Assembly (NCBI GenBank): GCA_030597505.1
Contig: JAUVRS010000005.1
Location: forward strand, 1 to 21,977
DNA: 21,977 bases
From: Desulfobacteraceae bacterium
GTDB lineage: Bacteria > Desulfobacterota > DSM-4660 > Desulfatiglandales > Desulfatiglandaceae
Direction of reading: 5' to 3'
Positions 1-8,255 of the stretch are shown here, piece after piece. The notes beneath the pieces were generated by a model that searched no databases, was not told where the DNA came from, and saw only the letters and a program-made list of their open reading frames with translations. How positions within the stretch are numbered: the stretch's first letter is position 1; each line of letters starts with the position of its first letter. The translations under genes were made by a program, and so were the position numbers.

Positions 1-456
1 CTCGTGACCGATGATCAGCTTGAGATCGTCTCCGAGGGTCCTAATTTTGCCATAAATTATTCAGAGGATGTCCTTGCCCAGATGGATACGTGGAGCCGGG
101 ACCACCATACGGCTTCCGGGCTTCTGGATCAAGTCAAGGCTTCAACGTGTGACTGCCGGCAAGCAGAAGAGGAGACCCTTAGGTTTGTCTCACGTTATTG
201 CGAAAAAGAGAAGTCACCGCTTTGCGGCAATTCTGTGTGGCAGGACCGGCGGTTTCTGATGAAATATATGCCCGAACTGGAGACTTATCTTCATTATCGG
301 AACATCGACGTCAGCAGTTTAAAAGAGCTTGTTAAGCGATGGTATCCCATGCTTCCTACTTTTGAGAAGCAAAAGACCCATACGGCGATGAGCGATATCA
401 TAGAATCGGTCAAAGAATTGAGATATTATCGGAAAAATGTGTTTCTCCGGACATAG
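1..456 (+). CDS. orn: Oligoribonuclease, 5'-truncated by the window edge
   Basis: Oligoribonuclease is a DEDD-family 3'-5' exonuclease that degrades 2-5 nt RNA fragments to mononucleotides in the cytoplasm. The reading frame is open from base 1, so the start codon and the ExoI motif (DxE) lie upstream of the window. About 151 of the usual ~180 residues are present. Family landmarks are visible: the ExoII-type segment CGNSVWQDRRFL followed by KYMPELETYLHYRNIDVSSLKEL, and the ExoIII segment HTAMSDIIESVKEL carrying the catalytic His and Asp. The GTG at base 4 aligns inside the known N-terminal half (Val-Thr-Asp), so it is an internal codon and not a start. Identification is confident; the N-terminus cannot be seen. 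Confidence 0.95.
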   Translation, partial: LVTDDQLEIVSEGPNFAINYSEDVLAQMDTWSRDHHTASGLLDQVKASTCDCRQAEEETLRFVSRYCEKEKSPLCGNSVWQDRRFLMKYMPELETYLHYRNIDVSSLKELVKRWYPMLPTFEKQKTHTAMSDIIESVKELRYYRKNVFLRT

Positions 457-477
457 ACGGAGCACCTTTGGCATCTC

Positions 478-666
478 ATGAAGCCCAAGAATGAAAAAAT
501 ACTCATTATCCTTATCTGTGTTTTCGGCATACTTGTTGTGGGCTATGGCATGGCAACAGAAAATGATCTTGTCTTTGTTGTGGGCATTTTGCTGGTCATT
601 GGCGGATATCTTTTGATCCGCTGGAGACTTAAGGCTTCTGCAGGCAAAAAACCCGGCCCCCTTTAG
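478..666 (+). CDS. Small two-helix membrane protein, function unknown
   Basis: This encodes 62 residues. Two hydrophobic stretches (about residues 8-24 and 31-47) are separated by a short polar ATENDL turn and followed by a basic tail (RWRLKASAGKKPG), so the protein probably sits in the inner membrane with a cytoplasmic C-terminus. A GGAG at about 460-463 precedes the ATG by a rather long 14 bases. It starts 21 bases after the oligoribonuclease stop and could be co-transcribed with it. I do not recognise a family. The hydrophobic pattern and reading direction favour a real gene over a chance ORF, but that is not proven. Confidence 0.55.
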   Translation: MKPKNEKILIILICVFGILVVGYGMATENDLVFVVGILLVIGGYLLIRWRLKASAGKKPGPL

Positions 667-694
667 AATTGATCGGCGGGGCCACCCATGTTTC

Positions 695-724
695 TTGACA
701 ATTGAAGTGAAGGCAAATAAGAAT
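695..724 (+). promoter_or_regulatory. Candidate sigma-70 promoter for sucCD
   Basis: A perfect -35 TTGACA (695-700) is followed after 18 bases by a mediocre -10 AAGAAT (719-724, 4 of 6 matches). It lies in the 124-base gap between the small membrane gene and sucC, about 65 bases before the sucC ATG. Found by eye only; the -10 is weak. Confidence 0.35.
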
Positions 725-790
725 AGCTCCCGAGATTTTCCACCCAGAGGTTTTGAAGAAGTATTATCTTGAAACTGGAGTTTGAGCATT

Positions 791-1966
791 ATGAAATTAC
801 ATGAATATCAGGCAAAAGAGATCTTTTTGAAGTCGGGGCTTCCCGTTCCAAATGGCCAACTTGTAACAACCGCTGAACAGGCCACCAGAGCGGCCCAGAT
901 CATAAAGGGCGCCCCGTGGGTGATAAAGGCGCAGGTCCACGCTGGTGGTCGGGGAAAGGCAGGGGGTGTTAAATTGGCCCATTACCCCTATGAGGTGGTA
1001 ACCGAAACAGAAGCACTCCTGGGAAATCCGCTGGTGACCAAACAGACAGGACCTGAGGGCGTCATCGTAAACCAGGTCCTCATAGAAGAAGGTATTGAGA
1101 TCGATCGGGAGTACTATCTCAGTATGGTGATCGACCGTTCCACCGCCAATCCTACCATGATTTTTAGTACGGCAGGAGGGATGGATATCGAAGAGGTGGC
1201 TGCTAAAACGCCCGAGGTCATCTTTAAAGAGCACGTTGACCCTGTCGCGGGATGGATGCCTCATCACGCCAGAAACCTCCTTTACTGCTCGGAACCGCCT
1301 CCCGATCAGACAACGATCGCAGGGCTTATGGCGGTCATGTCCAATGTCTACAAGCTTTTTATGACACTCGACTGTTCCCTCATTGAGATCAACCCCCTTG
1401 TCACGACAAGGGAAGGTAGGGCCGTTGCCCTGGATGCCAAGGTCATTATTGACAGCAATGCATTTTTTAGACAAAAGGAACTCCTGGAACTTGATGATCC
1501 GCGAGAAAAAGACCCCCTGGAGTTGATGGCGGAGAAATACCAACTTAACTATATTCGTCTGGATGGTAATGTCGGCTGTATGGTGAATGGGGCAGGTCTT
1601 GCCATGGCCACTATGGACGTCATAAAGATGGCGGGTGCAGCGCCGGCCAATTTTCTTGATGTGGGGGGCGGAGCAAGCGAGGCCATGATCGAGAAAGGGG
1701 TTGAAATTATTCTTAAAGACAAACGGGTCAAGGCCATACTCATAAACATATTTGGCGGGATATTGAGATGTGATATTCTGGCAAAAGGGCTTGTTGCGGC
1801 GGCAAAGAAAAAAGGAATTGGTGTGCCTCTCATCGTGAGACTGGAAGGGACGAATGTGGCGGAAGGCAGAGAGATCCTCGAGGAAGCCCAACTGAAATTC
1901 TTAGTTGCAAAAGATATGGCCGAGGCGGCCAAACTGGTTGCAAAGCAAGTGTCAGGAGCTGGTTGA
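791..1966 (+). CDS. sucC: Succinate-CoA ligase (ADP-forming), beta subunit
   Basis: Beta subunit of succinyl-CoA synthetase, interconverting succinyl-CoA plus ADP and phosphate with succinate plus ATP in the TCA cycle. The protein has 391 residues, close to the 388 of E. coli SucC. It opens with MKLHEYQAKEIF and has the ATP-grasp nucleotide-binding region (KAQVHAGGRGKAGG, about residues 43-56), the metal and ATP-binding segment EINPLVTTREG, and the C-terminal ligase domain with NFLDVGGGA and NIFGGILRCD. The ATG at 791 is chosen over the in-frame TTG at 782 because GGAG at 777-780 is well spaced only for 791 and because family members begin at this point. It is followed immediately by sucD (2-base gap), forming one translationally coupled unit. 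Confidence 0.97.
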   Translation: MKLHEYQAKEIFLKSGLPVPNGQLVTTAEQATRAAQIIKGAPWVIKAQVHAGGRGKAGGVKLAHYPYEVVTETEALLGNPLVTKQTGPEGVIVNQVLIEEGIEIDREYYLSMVIDRSTANPTMIFSTAGGMDIEEVAAKTPEVIFKEHVDPVAGWMPHHARNLLYCSEPPPDQTTIAGLMAVMSNVYKLFMTLDCSLIEINPLVTTREGRAVALDAKVIIDSNAFFRQKELLELDDPREKDPLELMAEKYQLNYIRLDGNVGCMVNGAGLAMATMDVIKMAGAAPANFLDVGGGASEAMIEKGVEIILKDKRVKAILINIFGGILRCDILAKGLVAAAKKKGIGVPLIVRLEGTNVAEGREILEEAQLKFLVAKDMAEAAKLVAKQVSGAG

Positions 1967-1968
1967 TC

Positions 1969-2844
1969 ATGAGTATACTAGTAGATAAAAACAGCAGGAT
2001 AGTCGTGCAGGGGGTCACCGGACGTGAAGGGAGCTTCCACACCAAACAGATGCTCGAGTACGGAACCATGGTGGCTGCAGGTGTTACACCCGGGAAGGGC
2101 GGCCGTGAGGTGGAAGGGGTGCCGGTTTTTAACACCGTCAAACAGGCGGTGGAAAAACAAGAGGTAAACGTTTCCTGCATTTTTGTTCCGCCGCCCTTTG
2201 CAGCCGATGCTATCATGGATGCCGCGTCTGCCGGAATAAAGGTGATTGTATGTATCACAGAAGGAATCCCTGTGTTGGACATGGTCAAGGTGGCAAGGTT
2301 TATCAGCGACAAGGACGTTGTCCTGATCGGACCCAATTGCCCCGGGATTATTTCTCCCGGCAAGACCAAGATAGGCATAATGCCCGGGGACATACACAGA
2401 CAGGGGAACATCGCGGTTATCTCAAGGAGCGGTACCCTCACCTATGAAGTGGTGGACCAGTTAACCCGGGCAGGATTGGGACAATCCACCTGCATCGGTA
2501 TCGGAGGAGATCCCATAATAGGAACCACCTTTATTGATCATCTAAAGAGATTCAAAGAGGACAGTGAAACCGAAGGGGTGGTTCTTATTGGCGAAATCGG
2601 CGGCACTGCCGAAGAAGAGGCTGCCGAATACATCCAAAAAGAATTTCCCAAGCCGGTGGTAGCGTTTATTGCAGGCCAAACAGCTCCCCCGGGGAGACGG
2701 ATGGGTCATGCGGGTGCAATTATTTCGGGCGGGCAAGGGAAGGCGGAAGACAAGATAGCCGCCTTGCAGAAAGCGGGAATTGCCGTGGCGTTAAACCTTG
2801 CTACAATTGGGGAAACCATGTTAAAGATCAAGGGAAAGAATTGA
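1969..2844 (+). CDS. sucD: Succinate-CoA ligase, alpha subunit
   Basis: Alpha subunit of succinyl-CoA synthetase. It binds CoA in an N-terminal Rossmann domain and carries the phosphorylated active-site histidine. The protein has 291 residues, compared with 289 in E. coli. Visible landmarks are IVVQGVTGREGSFH near the N-terminus, LIGPNCPGIISPG in the middle, and GHAGAIISGG, in which His247 is the expected phosphohistidine. The start is the ATG at 1969, ten bases after AGGAG at 1954-1958. The in-frame TTG at 1963 sits too close to that ribosome-binding site. Only two bases separate it from the sucC stop, so the two subunits are very probably made from one mRNA in equal amounts. Confidence 0.97.
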   Translation: MSILVDKNSRIVVQGVTGREGSFHTKQMLEYGTMVAAGVTPGKGGREVEGVPVFNTVKQAVEKQEVNVSCIFVPPPFAADAIMDAASAGIKVIVCITEGIPVLDMVKVARFISDKDVVLIGPNCPGIISPGKTKIGIMPGDIHRQGNIAVISRSGTLTYEVVDQLTRAGLGQSTCIGIGGDPIIGTTFIDHLKRFKEDSETEGVVLIGEIGGTAEEEAAEYIQKEFPKPVVAFIAGQTAPPGRRMGHAGAIISGGQGKAEDKIAALQKAGIAVALNLATIGETMLKIKGKN

Positions 2845-2861
2845 TTTAGATCCATCCTTCC

Positions 2862-2890
2862 TTGACTCTCGCCAGCCTTGATGATACTAT
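2862..2890 (+). promoter_or_regulatory. Candidate promoter for the 2936 gene and tatA
   Basis: TTGACT (2862-2867) is followed after exactly 17 bases by TACTAT (2885-2890), in the gap between sucD and the cysteine-rich small gene. The predicted start is near 2897, about 39 bases before the ATG. It could drive the small gene and tatA independently of sucCD. Visual match only. Confidence 0.45.
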
Positions 2891-2935
2891 AAAGCCTCTT
2901 GTATACAACAATCATTTCAGGATGGCAGTGGCCCG

Positions 2936-3328
2936 ATGGAAAAGGTCGTCGACTTTACAGGCCGGCTTCAAGACAAGAAGCTAAAAAGACAGAAAGAGAT
3001 CCACAAACACAGGTCTGAAACTGTTCAAAGTGCCGTCCAGTGCGCCTCGTGTCAATTCAGATGTGCCATGTGTGGGCACCACATGAGAGAAACGGAATCC
3101 TACACTCTGACAATTTCCGCTCATTTGGAATGTAACCTTTGCAAAGTTTGCCAAGCCGAATATGAAGACTTTTTGGAAATTTCCAAGGGGAAAAAGAAGG
3201 CTGATGTTTTTTGGCACAACGAGGAATGGTGCAAACTATGGATTGCCTGGTTGGATTACCAAAAGGCAATGGGGGAATTCAAACATTCAGATGAATTCAC
3301 ACGATTGGCCGAGGAATTGGAAAATTAA
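2936..3328 (+). CDS. Cysteine-rich small protein, putative zinc-binding, unknown function
   Basis: This encodes 130 residues of unrecognised function. A basic N-terminus (KKLKRQKEIHKHR) leads into seven cysteines in three groups: C36-x2-C39, C43-x2-C46 (QCASCQFRCAMCGHH), and C66-x2-C69-x2-C72 (ECNLCKVC). This layout suggests one or two zinc knuckles, or a metal cluster. The C-terminal third is acidic and aromatic (WHNEEWCKLWIAWLDY) and looks helical. There is no signal peptide or membrane segment, so it is probably cytoplasmic. A good candidate promoter lies just upstream and tatA follows after 24 bases. It could be a regulatory or redox-linked protein, but nothing here decides that. Confidence 0.75.
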   Translation: MEKVVDFTGRLQDKKLKRQKEIHKHRSETVQSAVQCASCQFRCAMCGHHMRETESYTLTISAHLECNLCKVCQAEYEDFLEISKGKKKADVFWHNEEWCKLWIAWLDYQKAMGEFKHSDEFTRLAEELEN

Positions 3329-3352
3329 TCCCGTAAGAGCGGAGGCAAATAA

Positions 3353-3547
3353 ATGTTTGGTATAGGCATGCCGGAATTGATCATAATTTTGATCATAATC
3401 CTGATTATTTTTGGGGCGGGCAAACTGCCCCAGATAGGTAGTGGGCTTGGCAAGGGAATCAAGAACTTCAAGAAAGCGACTTCCGAATCCCATGACGAAA
3501 TAGACGCACCCAAAGAAGAAGAGCGATCCGGCGAGGATAAGGCCTGA
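3353..3547 (+). CDS. tatA: Twin-arginine translocase pore subunit, TatA/TatE family
   Basis: TatA oligomers form the channel that exports folded proteins carrying twin-arginine signal peptides. The 64 residues show the family plan: a short N-terminal membrane helix (residues 7-20), the hinge FGAGKLPQIGSGLGKGIKNFKKA, which is the amphipathic helix, and an acidic, poorly structured tail. The phenylalanine-glycine hinge and LPxIGxxLG motif are diagnostic. A GGAGG ribosome site lies about 10 bases upstream. The helix is encoded by an imprecise 12-base tandem repeat (three LIII/LIIF units). tatB and tatC are not in the window, so this may be a stand-alone TatA or part of a scattered system. It converges with ssb 18 bases away. 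Confidence 0.93.
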   Translation: MFGIGMPELIIILIIILIIFGAGKLPQIGSGLGKGIKNFKKATSESHDEIDAPKEEERSGEDKA

Positions 3548-3565
3548 TTTGAGCGCTATTCTGTC

Positions 3566-3985
3566 CTAAAACGGGATTTCATCGTCAGGGACATTTATCG
3601 GCTCTTCCCCTGGGAAACCTCCATCTGACGGCTCTGCCCGCCCGCCTTTTGCCGCTGAATCTAACATCTGCATTTTCTGGGCAACGATCTTTGTGGTGTA
3701 ACGCTTGTTTCCATCCCGATCTTCCCATGTATCGGTCTGCAATCTCCCTTCAATATAGACCTGACTTCCCTTGCGGAGATACTCACCGCAGATTTCTCCC
3801 AGGCGTCTCCATGCATCAATCCGGTGCCATTCCGTACGTTCCTGCTTTTCCCCGGTGTTTTTGTCTTTCCACTCTTCACTTGTGGCAATACTAAAGTTGG
3901 CCACTGCAGCCCCGCTGGGTGTGTATCTCACTTCGGGATCTCTGCCCAGCCTTCCGATCAGTATAACCTTGTTTACGCCTGCCAT
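3566..3985 (-). CDS. ssb: Single-stranded DNA-binding protein
   Basis: SSB coats single-stranded DNA during replication, recombination and repair. The 139 residues hold an OB-fold (about residues 1-105: MAGVNKVILIGRLGRDPEVRYTPSG, TEWHRIDAWRRLGEICGEYLRKGSQVYIEGRLQT), a short glycine- and proline-containing linker, and the acidic C-terminal tip DDEIPF, which recruits partner proteins. The length is shorter than E. coli SSB (178) because the linker is short. The ATG at 3985 follows AAGGAG at a normal distance. It is transcribed away from RNase J, with its own candidate promoter in the shared 255-base divergent region. Confidence 0.97.
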   Translation of the reverse strand: MAGVNKVILIGRLGRDPEVRYTPSGAAVANFSIATSEEWKDKNTGEKQERTEWHRIDAWRRLGEICGEYLRKGSQVYIEGRLQTDTWEDRDGNKRYTTKIVAQKMQMLDSAAKGGRAEPSDGGFPGEEPINVPDDEIPF

Positions 3986-4065
3986 TTTTTATCTCCTTTT
4001 TTGAGTCATCTGAAAAGGGTTTGGTAGGAACGTGGGTATCATTTTACAACGCACTCTACCACAAA

Positions 4066-4094
4066 AAAATATGGCAAATCAAGTTGATTGACAA
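4066..4094 (-). promoter_or_regulatory. Candidate promoter for ssb
   Basis: Read on the minus strand, TTGTCA (4094-4089) is followed after 17 bases by TATTTT (4071-4066). The predicted transcript starts near 4059, about 75 bases before the ssb ATG. Visual match; no supporting data. Confidence 0.35.
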
Positions 4095-4123
4095 AAATGG
4101 CCGTTTGAGAAATCCATTCCCTA

Positions 4124-4152
4124 TTGACTGTTGGGCTTAAAAAGGATAAACT
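4124..4152 (+). promoter_or_regulatory. Candidate promoter for RNase J
   Basis: TTGACT (4124-4129) is followed after 17 bases by TAAACT (4147-4152). The predicted 5' UTR is about 80 bases and ends with a strong AAGGAG before the ATG at 4241. This is the best forward match in the ssb/RNase J divergent gap. Confidence 0.45.
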
Positions 4153-4240
4153 GTTGTTTATTCAATGAAATAACCGTATTTTAATTGTAGCCACCCAGTG
4201 GGAAACAGGGTCGAATACATATGCGAAAAAAAGGAGAAAT

Positions 4241-5890
4241 ATGATTAGGGTCATACCGCTGGGAGGGCTGGGAGAAATCGGCCGTAATATAATGGTCATT
4301 GAAGATGACCATTATATATTGGTAGTTGACGCAGGCATAATGTTTCCGGATGACTATATGCCGGGGGTGGATCTTGTGATACCGGATTTTCGTTACCTCA
4401 GAGAAAACAGGGACAAGGTCAAGGCCGTAATTTTGACCCATGGTCATGAAGATCACATCGGCGCCATGCCATTCTTCCTAAAGGATATCTGTGTTCCCGT
4501 ATTTGGTACAAGCTTTACGTTGGAACTGTTGAAGGAGAAGTTAAAGGAACATCATTTGCCCAAAACCCCTGATTTTTTCAAGGTCAAGCCTGGTGATACC
4601 ACTCAGTTCGGCCCGTTTAAGGTCGAATACATTGGGGTAAATCACAGCATCGTTGATGGTGTTGGGCTCGCCATTGAAACAGACGAAGGCACTATCATAC
4701 ATTCCGGTGACTTTAGAATCGACCCGACACCGGTGGGTTCCCAACCAACAGACTTGGGCCGTTTTGCCCATTTTGGGGAAAAGGGCGTTTTGGCCCTTTT
4801 TTCCGATTCAACCAATGCGGAAAAGGAAGGGTTTACCCTCAGCGAGCGAGAGGTAACAAAAACCCTCGAAGAACTGTTTCGGACTTGTCAGGGCAGACTC
4901 ATTCTGGCCAGTTTTGCCTCAAATATGGTCCGTATCCAACAGGCCATCAATCTGGCAGTGAAGTTTGAAAGAAAGGTTGTTTTTAACGGAAAAAGTATGT
5001 TTACAAATGTGGGTATCGCCAAACGGGAAGGGTTTATCAGCATACCCGAAGGTGTGGAAATCGGTGAGCGCCAGATCAGCCAGTTTCCGGACCGATGCAT
5101 CACTGTCATCACCACGGGAAGTCAGGGGGAGCCCATGTCGGCTCTCACAAGAATGGCCCGGGGGAAACACAAAAACATCACAATAAAGCAAAATGACACG
5201 GTCATTCTTTCTTCACGGTTTATCCCCGGAAATGAAAAAGCCATAACCGCCACCATAAACAATCTCTATCGCATGGGAGCCGAGGTGGTTTATGAAAAAG
5301 TCTCGGAAATACACACCTCCGGTCATGCCAGAAGGGAAGAACTAAAGCTGATGTTAAGTCTGGTGAAACCGCGTTTTTTTATCCCCATTCACGGTGAATA
5401 TAGACACCTTGTAAAACACGCCCAGCTTGCCCTGGACATGGGTATGGAAAAAGATCGGGTGATTGTTGCAGAAGACGGTGATGTCATTTCTTTTGAAAAC
5501 CAGAAAATGCGATCGGAAGATCATGTCCATGCGGGTCAGGTCTTTGTTGACGGAAAAGGTGTGGGTGATGTGGAAGAGATGGTCCTCAAAGACCGAAGGC
5601 GACTCAGCGAACATGGTATTGTAATCGTCCTCTTGGGTATGGATAGGAATACCTCAGAGAGGGTCTATGGTCCTGAGATTATCTCAAGGGGATTTGTGCT
5701 TGAGGATGAGACGGGTTCAATCCTGGAGGATGCCAAACATATTGTATTGGAAGTGCTCGAGCAAACTGCTACCTCATCTTCCATAGAGTGGGCCAGCGTA
5801 GAAACGGATATCGGAAGACGCCTGAAGAAATTTTTCCAAAACGTTATTGAAAGGAGACCCTTGATAATCCCCACTATTATGCAGGTCTAG
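4241..5890 (+). CDS. rnj: Ribonuclease J
   Basis: RNase J is a metallo-beta-lactamase/beta-CASP nuclease with 5'-3' exo- and endonuclease activity in mRNA decay and rRNA processing. The protein has 549 residues, about the family length. The zinc site HGHEDH is at residues 67-72, further ligand regions are NHSIVDG and HSGDFRID, and the beta-CASP part contains TTGSQGEP and HTSGHA. The C-terminal domain is present. The start ATG is preceded by AAAGGAG. It stands alone between the divergent ssb promoter region and ftsK. A perfect 13-bp hairpin occupies codons 16-26 and may matter for control of its own mRNA. Whether it is J1- or J2-like cannot be told, because only one copy is visible. Confidence 0.96.
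   Translation: MIRVIPLGGLGEIGRNIMVIEDDHYILVVDAGIMFPDDYMPGVDLVIPDFRYLRENRDKVKAVILTHGHEDHIGAMPFFLKDICVPVFGTSFTLELLKEKLKEHHLPKTPDFFKVKPGDTTQFGPFKVEYIGVNHSIVDGVGLAIETDEGTIIHSGDFRIDPTPVGSQPTDLGRFAHFGEKGVLALFSDSTNAEKEGFTLSEREVTKTLEELFRTCQGRLILASFASNMVRIQQAINLAVKFERKVVFNGKSMFTNVGIAKREGFISIPEGVEIGERQISQFPDRCITVITTGSQGEPMSALTRMARGKHKNITIKQNDTVILSSRFIPGNEKAITATINNLYRMGAEVVYEKVSEIHTSGHARREELKLMLSLVKPRFFIPIHGEYRHLVKHAQLALDMGMEKDRVIVAEDGDVISFENQKMRSEDHVHAGQVFVDGKGVGDVEEMVLKDRRRLSEHGIVIVLLGMDRNTSERVYGPEIISRGFVLEDETGSILEDAKHIVLEVLEQTATSSSIEWASVETDIGRRLKKFFQNVIERRPLIIPTIMQV
4287..4317 (+). repeat. Perfect 13-bp inverted repeat inside the start of rnj
   Basis: ATATAATGGTCAT (4287-4299) and ATGACCATTATAT (4305-4317) are exact reverse complements around a 5-base loop (TGAAG). 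In the mRNA this would be a stable hairpin beginning 46 bases after the start codon. It falls in coding sequence for residues 16-26, so it is under amino-acid constraint as well. Confidence 0.8.
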
Positions 5891-5942
5891 CATGGGGACG
5901 TCTTGTTCCATGGACACAGGGATTTTGAGGTGTCTGCCCCTG

Positions 5943-5966
5943 ACCACACGGTTTGAAATGTGTGGT
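5943..5966. repeat. Inverted repeat in the rnj-ftsK gap
   Basis: ACCACAC and GTGTGGT (7-base arms, 10-base spacer) lie in the 165-base gap between rnj and ftsK. No T-run follows, so it is not a convincing terminator. It could be an operator or a weak mRNA hairpin. No protein-coding gene is supported in this gap. Confidence 0.4.
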
Positions 5967-6055
5967 GATTCCCGTTGTCCTGAAAATATGGTTATGATAC
6001 CCCCTGTCACAAAAGTGTTTATAAAGTTACAAAGACAAAGTCTGGGAGATGAAAT

Positions 6056-8254
6056 TTGGCCCGCAAACCAACCGTAAAAGGCAAAGCGAATAAACCCTCG
6101 CGCCCCATCGGCAAAGAGATCCTTGGGCTTATTTTGTTGCTGATGGCCATCATCCTGGGGGGAAGCCTTTTTTCCTATGACCCTGGTGATAAGCTTTTCT
6201 GGAACATAACAGGCCCCTTAGGCAATGCCCATAACCTCTTTGGTACCGTGGGGGCACATCTGGCCGGGGGGTTGTTTTTCCTTCTCGGGTTTTCGGCTTT
6301 CTGGCTTGTCATTATTTTGCTCACCATGACCTATTTGTCATTTCGTGGTCGTGGTCCATCATATCCTCTCATAACCGTTACTGCCGTTTTTTTGCTCCCT
6401 CTTTGCTTTTCCGGGATTCTGTGTCTCCAGTTTCATGAACTTGTGGGGTTTCGGGGCGGAAACCTGGTTGCAGGCGGACTGGCTGGGCTTTATCTTGCCG
6501 GATGGACAAAGAGCTTTCTAAACCAGTTTGGCGCCTATGTGCTCCTCTCTACGATCTTTATTATCTCCCTTCTGGTTGCAACCCATCTTTCCCTGGGAAG
6601 CCTCTTCTCCGGTCTGGGCCTTGGGGTCATGGGCATGGTAAGGCGTATTCAAGGCATGTCAACAAAGAGGAGGGAACGAAAAAAAAGGGCGCGAAAAAGC
6701 ATGGTGGCCAGAAAAAAGATGAAATCAAGACCCAAGGTGACCATTGTAAAGCAAGCCCCTGAAAAAGACAAAACTCCAGAGCAGGAGCAATTCTCATTTA
6801 TGCATGCGGCCGGGGAGTTCAAGCTGCCCTCACTGGATCTCCTCAACGATACACCGGAAAGAGAAAATGTGGAGATACAGCAGGAAAGCCTTGAGATGAA
6901 TGCCCGCCGTCTTGAAAAAAAGCTGGCAGACTTTGGTGTTGAAGGAGAGGTCAGGGAGATTCTTCCGGGTCCGGTTATTACCATGTATGAATTCAAACCG
7001 GCACCGGGCGTAAAAATAAGCAAAGTGGCAGGTCTATCGGATGATCTCGCGCTGACCCTCAGGGCACCCAGTATCAGAATCGTTGCCCCGATTCCGGGCA
7101 AGGGCGCCATCGGGATTGAAATACCCAACAACAAAAGGGAGATGGTGTATCTGAAGGAGGTCCTTTCAACACCTTCCTACAAGAATTCAAAGTACAAATT
7201 GCCAATAGCCCTTGGAAAGGATATCACCGGGTCGCCGGTCATCGCAGATCTTTCCAGGATGCCCCATCTGCTTGTGGCCGGGGCCACTGGGACGGGAAAA
7301 AGCGTTTCAATAAACACCATTATTGAAAGTTTGCTGTTCAAATTTTCCCCAAAGACGGTCAGGCTCCTGATGATTGATCCAAAAAGGATTGAGCTTTCCG
7401 TTTACCGTGATATCCCCCATCTGCTTCATCCGGTTGTAAGCAAGCCAAAGGAAGCGACCAAGGCCCTTCGATGGGCAGTGGAAGAGATGGAAAGACGATA
7501 TGAGCTTCTGTCTGAGAAGGGTGTCAGGAATATCGACACTTACAACCGTAAAATATTGAAAGAGGGGAAAAACGTTGCGGTGGGTGGAGCTTCGGAGCCG
7601 GATGGCACTTTGCCCTACATCATACTGATCATTGATGAACTGGCCGACTTGATGATGGTTTCCTCCAAGGCAGTTGAAGAGGCAATTACACGGCTGGCGC
7701 AAATGGCCCGTGCCGCCGGGATCCACCTCATCATTGCTACCCAGCGCCCTTCTGTCAATGTGCTGACTGGCATTATAAAGGCCAATTTCCCCACGCGGAT
7801 ATCCTTCCAGGTCTCTTCCAAGGTAGATTCCAGGACCATTCTGGATATGAATGGGGCAGAGCATCTCCTAGGCGAGGGAGACATGCTTTTTATTCCGCCA
7901 GGTGTTGCCCGTCTCACAAGAATCCACGGGGCATATGTGACTGAAGAAGAGGTAAAACGGGTGACGGATTTCTTGCGAGGTGAACAAAAACCAGATTATG
8001 ACGCCGGTATTCTTTCCGAAATTGCCAAAGATGAAGAAACCGAACAACAGGAACTGGAACTTGACGAACGATATGATGAGGCGGTGGATGTGGTGTGTAA
8101 CACCCAACTGGCATCTATTTCCATGCTCCAGCGTAAGTTGCGAGTGGGGTATAACAGGGCAGCCAGGATGATTGAGGCCATGGAGGTGGAAGGGATCGTG
8201 GGTCCCTCCGATGGGGTCAAACCGCGACAGGTGTACGGGAGAAAGGTGTTATAG
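6056..8254 (+). CDS. ftsK: DNA translocase FtsK (compact SpoIIIE type)
   Basis: FtsK anchors at the division septum and pumps chromosomal DNA so that dimer resolution and segregation finish before cell closure. The protein has 732 residues: an N-terminal membrane domain with four or five helices (first about 20-40, last about 157-177), a short basic linker (KRRERKKRARK) rather than the very long E. coli linker, an alpha/beta motor with Walker A GATGTGKS at 409-416 and Walker B IILIIDELADLM, and a C-terminal winged-helix gamma domain (SISMLQRKLRVGYNRAARMIE) that reads the KOPS DNA polarity signal. The start is TTG at 6056, supported by GGGAG at 6044-6048. lolA begins one base after its stop, so the two are coupled. 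Confidence 0.96.
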   Translation: MARKPTVKGKANKPSRPIGKEILGLILLLMAIILGGSLFSYDPGDKLFWNITGPLGNAHNLFGTVGAHLAGGLFFLLGFSAFWLVIILLTMTYLSFRGRGPSYPLITVTAVFLLPLCFSGILCLQFHELVGFRGGNLVAGGLAGLYLAGWTKSFLNQFGAYVLLSTIFIISLLVATHLSLGSLFSGLGLGVMGMVRRIQGMSTKRRERKKRARKSMVARKKMKSRPKVTIVKQAPEKDKTPEQEQFSFMHAAGEFKLPSLDLLNDTPERENVEIQQESLEMNARRLEKKLADFGVEGEVREILPGPVITMYEFKPAPGVKISKVAGLSDDLALTLRAPSIRIVAPIPGKGAIGIEIPNNKREMVYLKEVLSTPSYKNSKYKLPIALGKDITGSPVIADLSRMPHLLVAGATGTGKSVSINTIIESLLFKFSPKTVRLLMIDPKRIELSVYRDIPHLLHPVVSKPKEATKALRWAVEEMERRYELLSEKGVRNIDTYNRKILKEGKNVAVGGASEPDGTLPYIILIIDELADLMMVSSKAVEEAITRLAQMARAAGIHLIIATQRPSVNVLTGIIKANFPTRISFQVSSKVDSRTILDMNGAEHLLGEGDMLFIPPGVARLTRIHGAYVTEEEVKRVTDFLRGEQKPDYDAGILSEIAKDEETEQQELELDERYDEAVDVVCNTQLASISMLQRKLRVGYNRAARMIEAMEVEGIVGPSDGVKPRQVYGRKVL

Positions 8255-8255
8255 A

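Noticed and set aside
319..789. Long minus-strand open frame opposite orn and the small membrane gene
   Set aside because: It is antisense to confidently identified coding sequence, has no recognisable family and lacks a plausible ribosome site.
797..1891. 364-codon open frame antisense to sucC
   Set aside because: A long shadow of sucC: it runs through conserved ATP-grasp sequence on the other strand and its translation has no family features.
3374..3409. 12-base tandem repeat in tatA
   Set aside because: It encodes the hydrophobic LIII/LIIF stretch of the TatA helix and is explained by low-complexity membrane sequence.
5892..6077. Possible 61-residue gene between rnj and ftsK
   Set aside because: No ribosome site, unusual composition, and it overlaps the ftsK start in another frame. 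It looks like a chance open frame.
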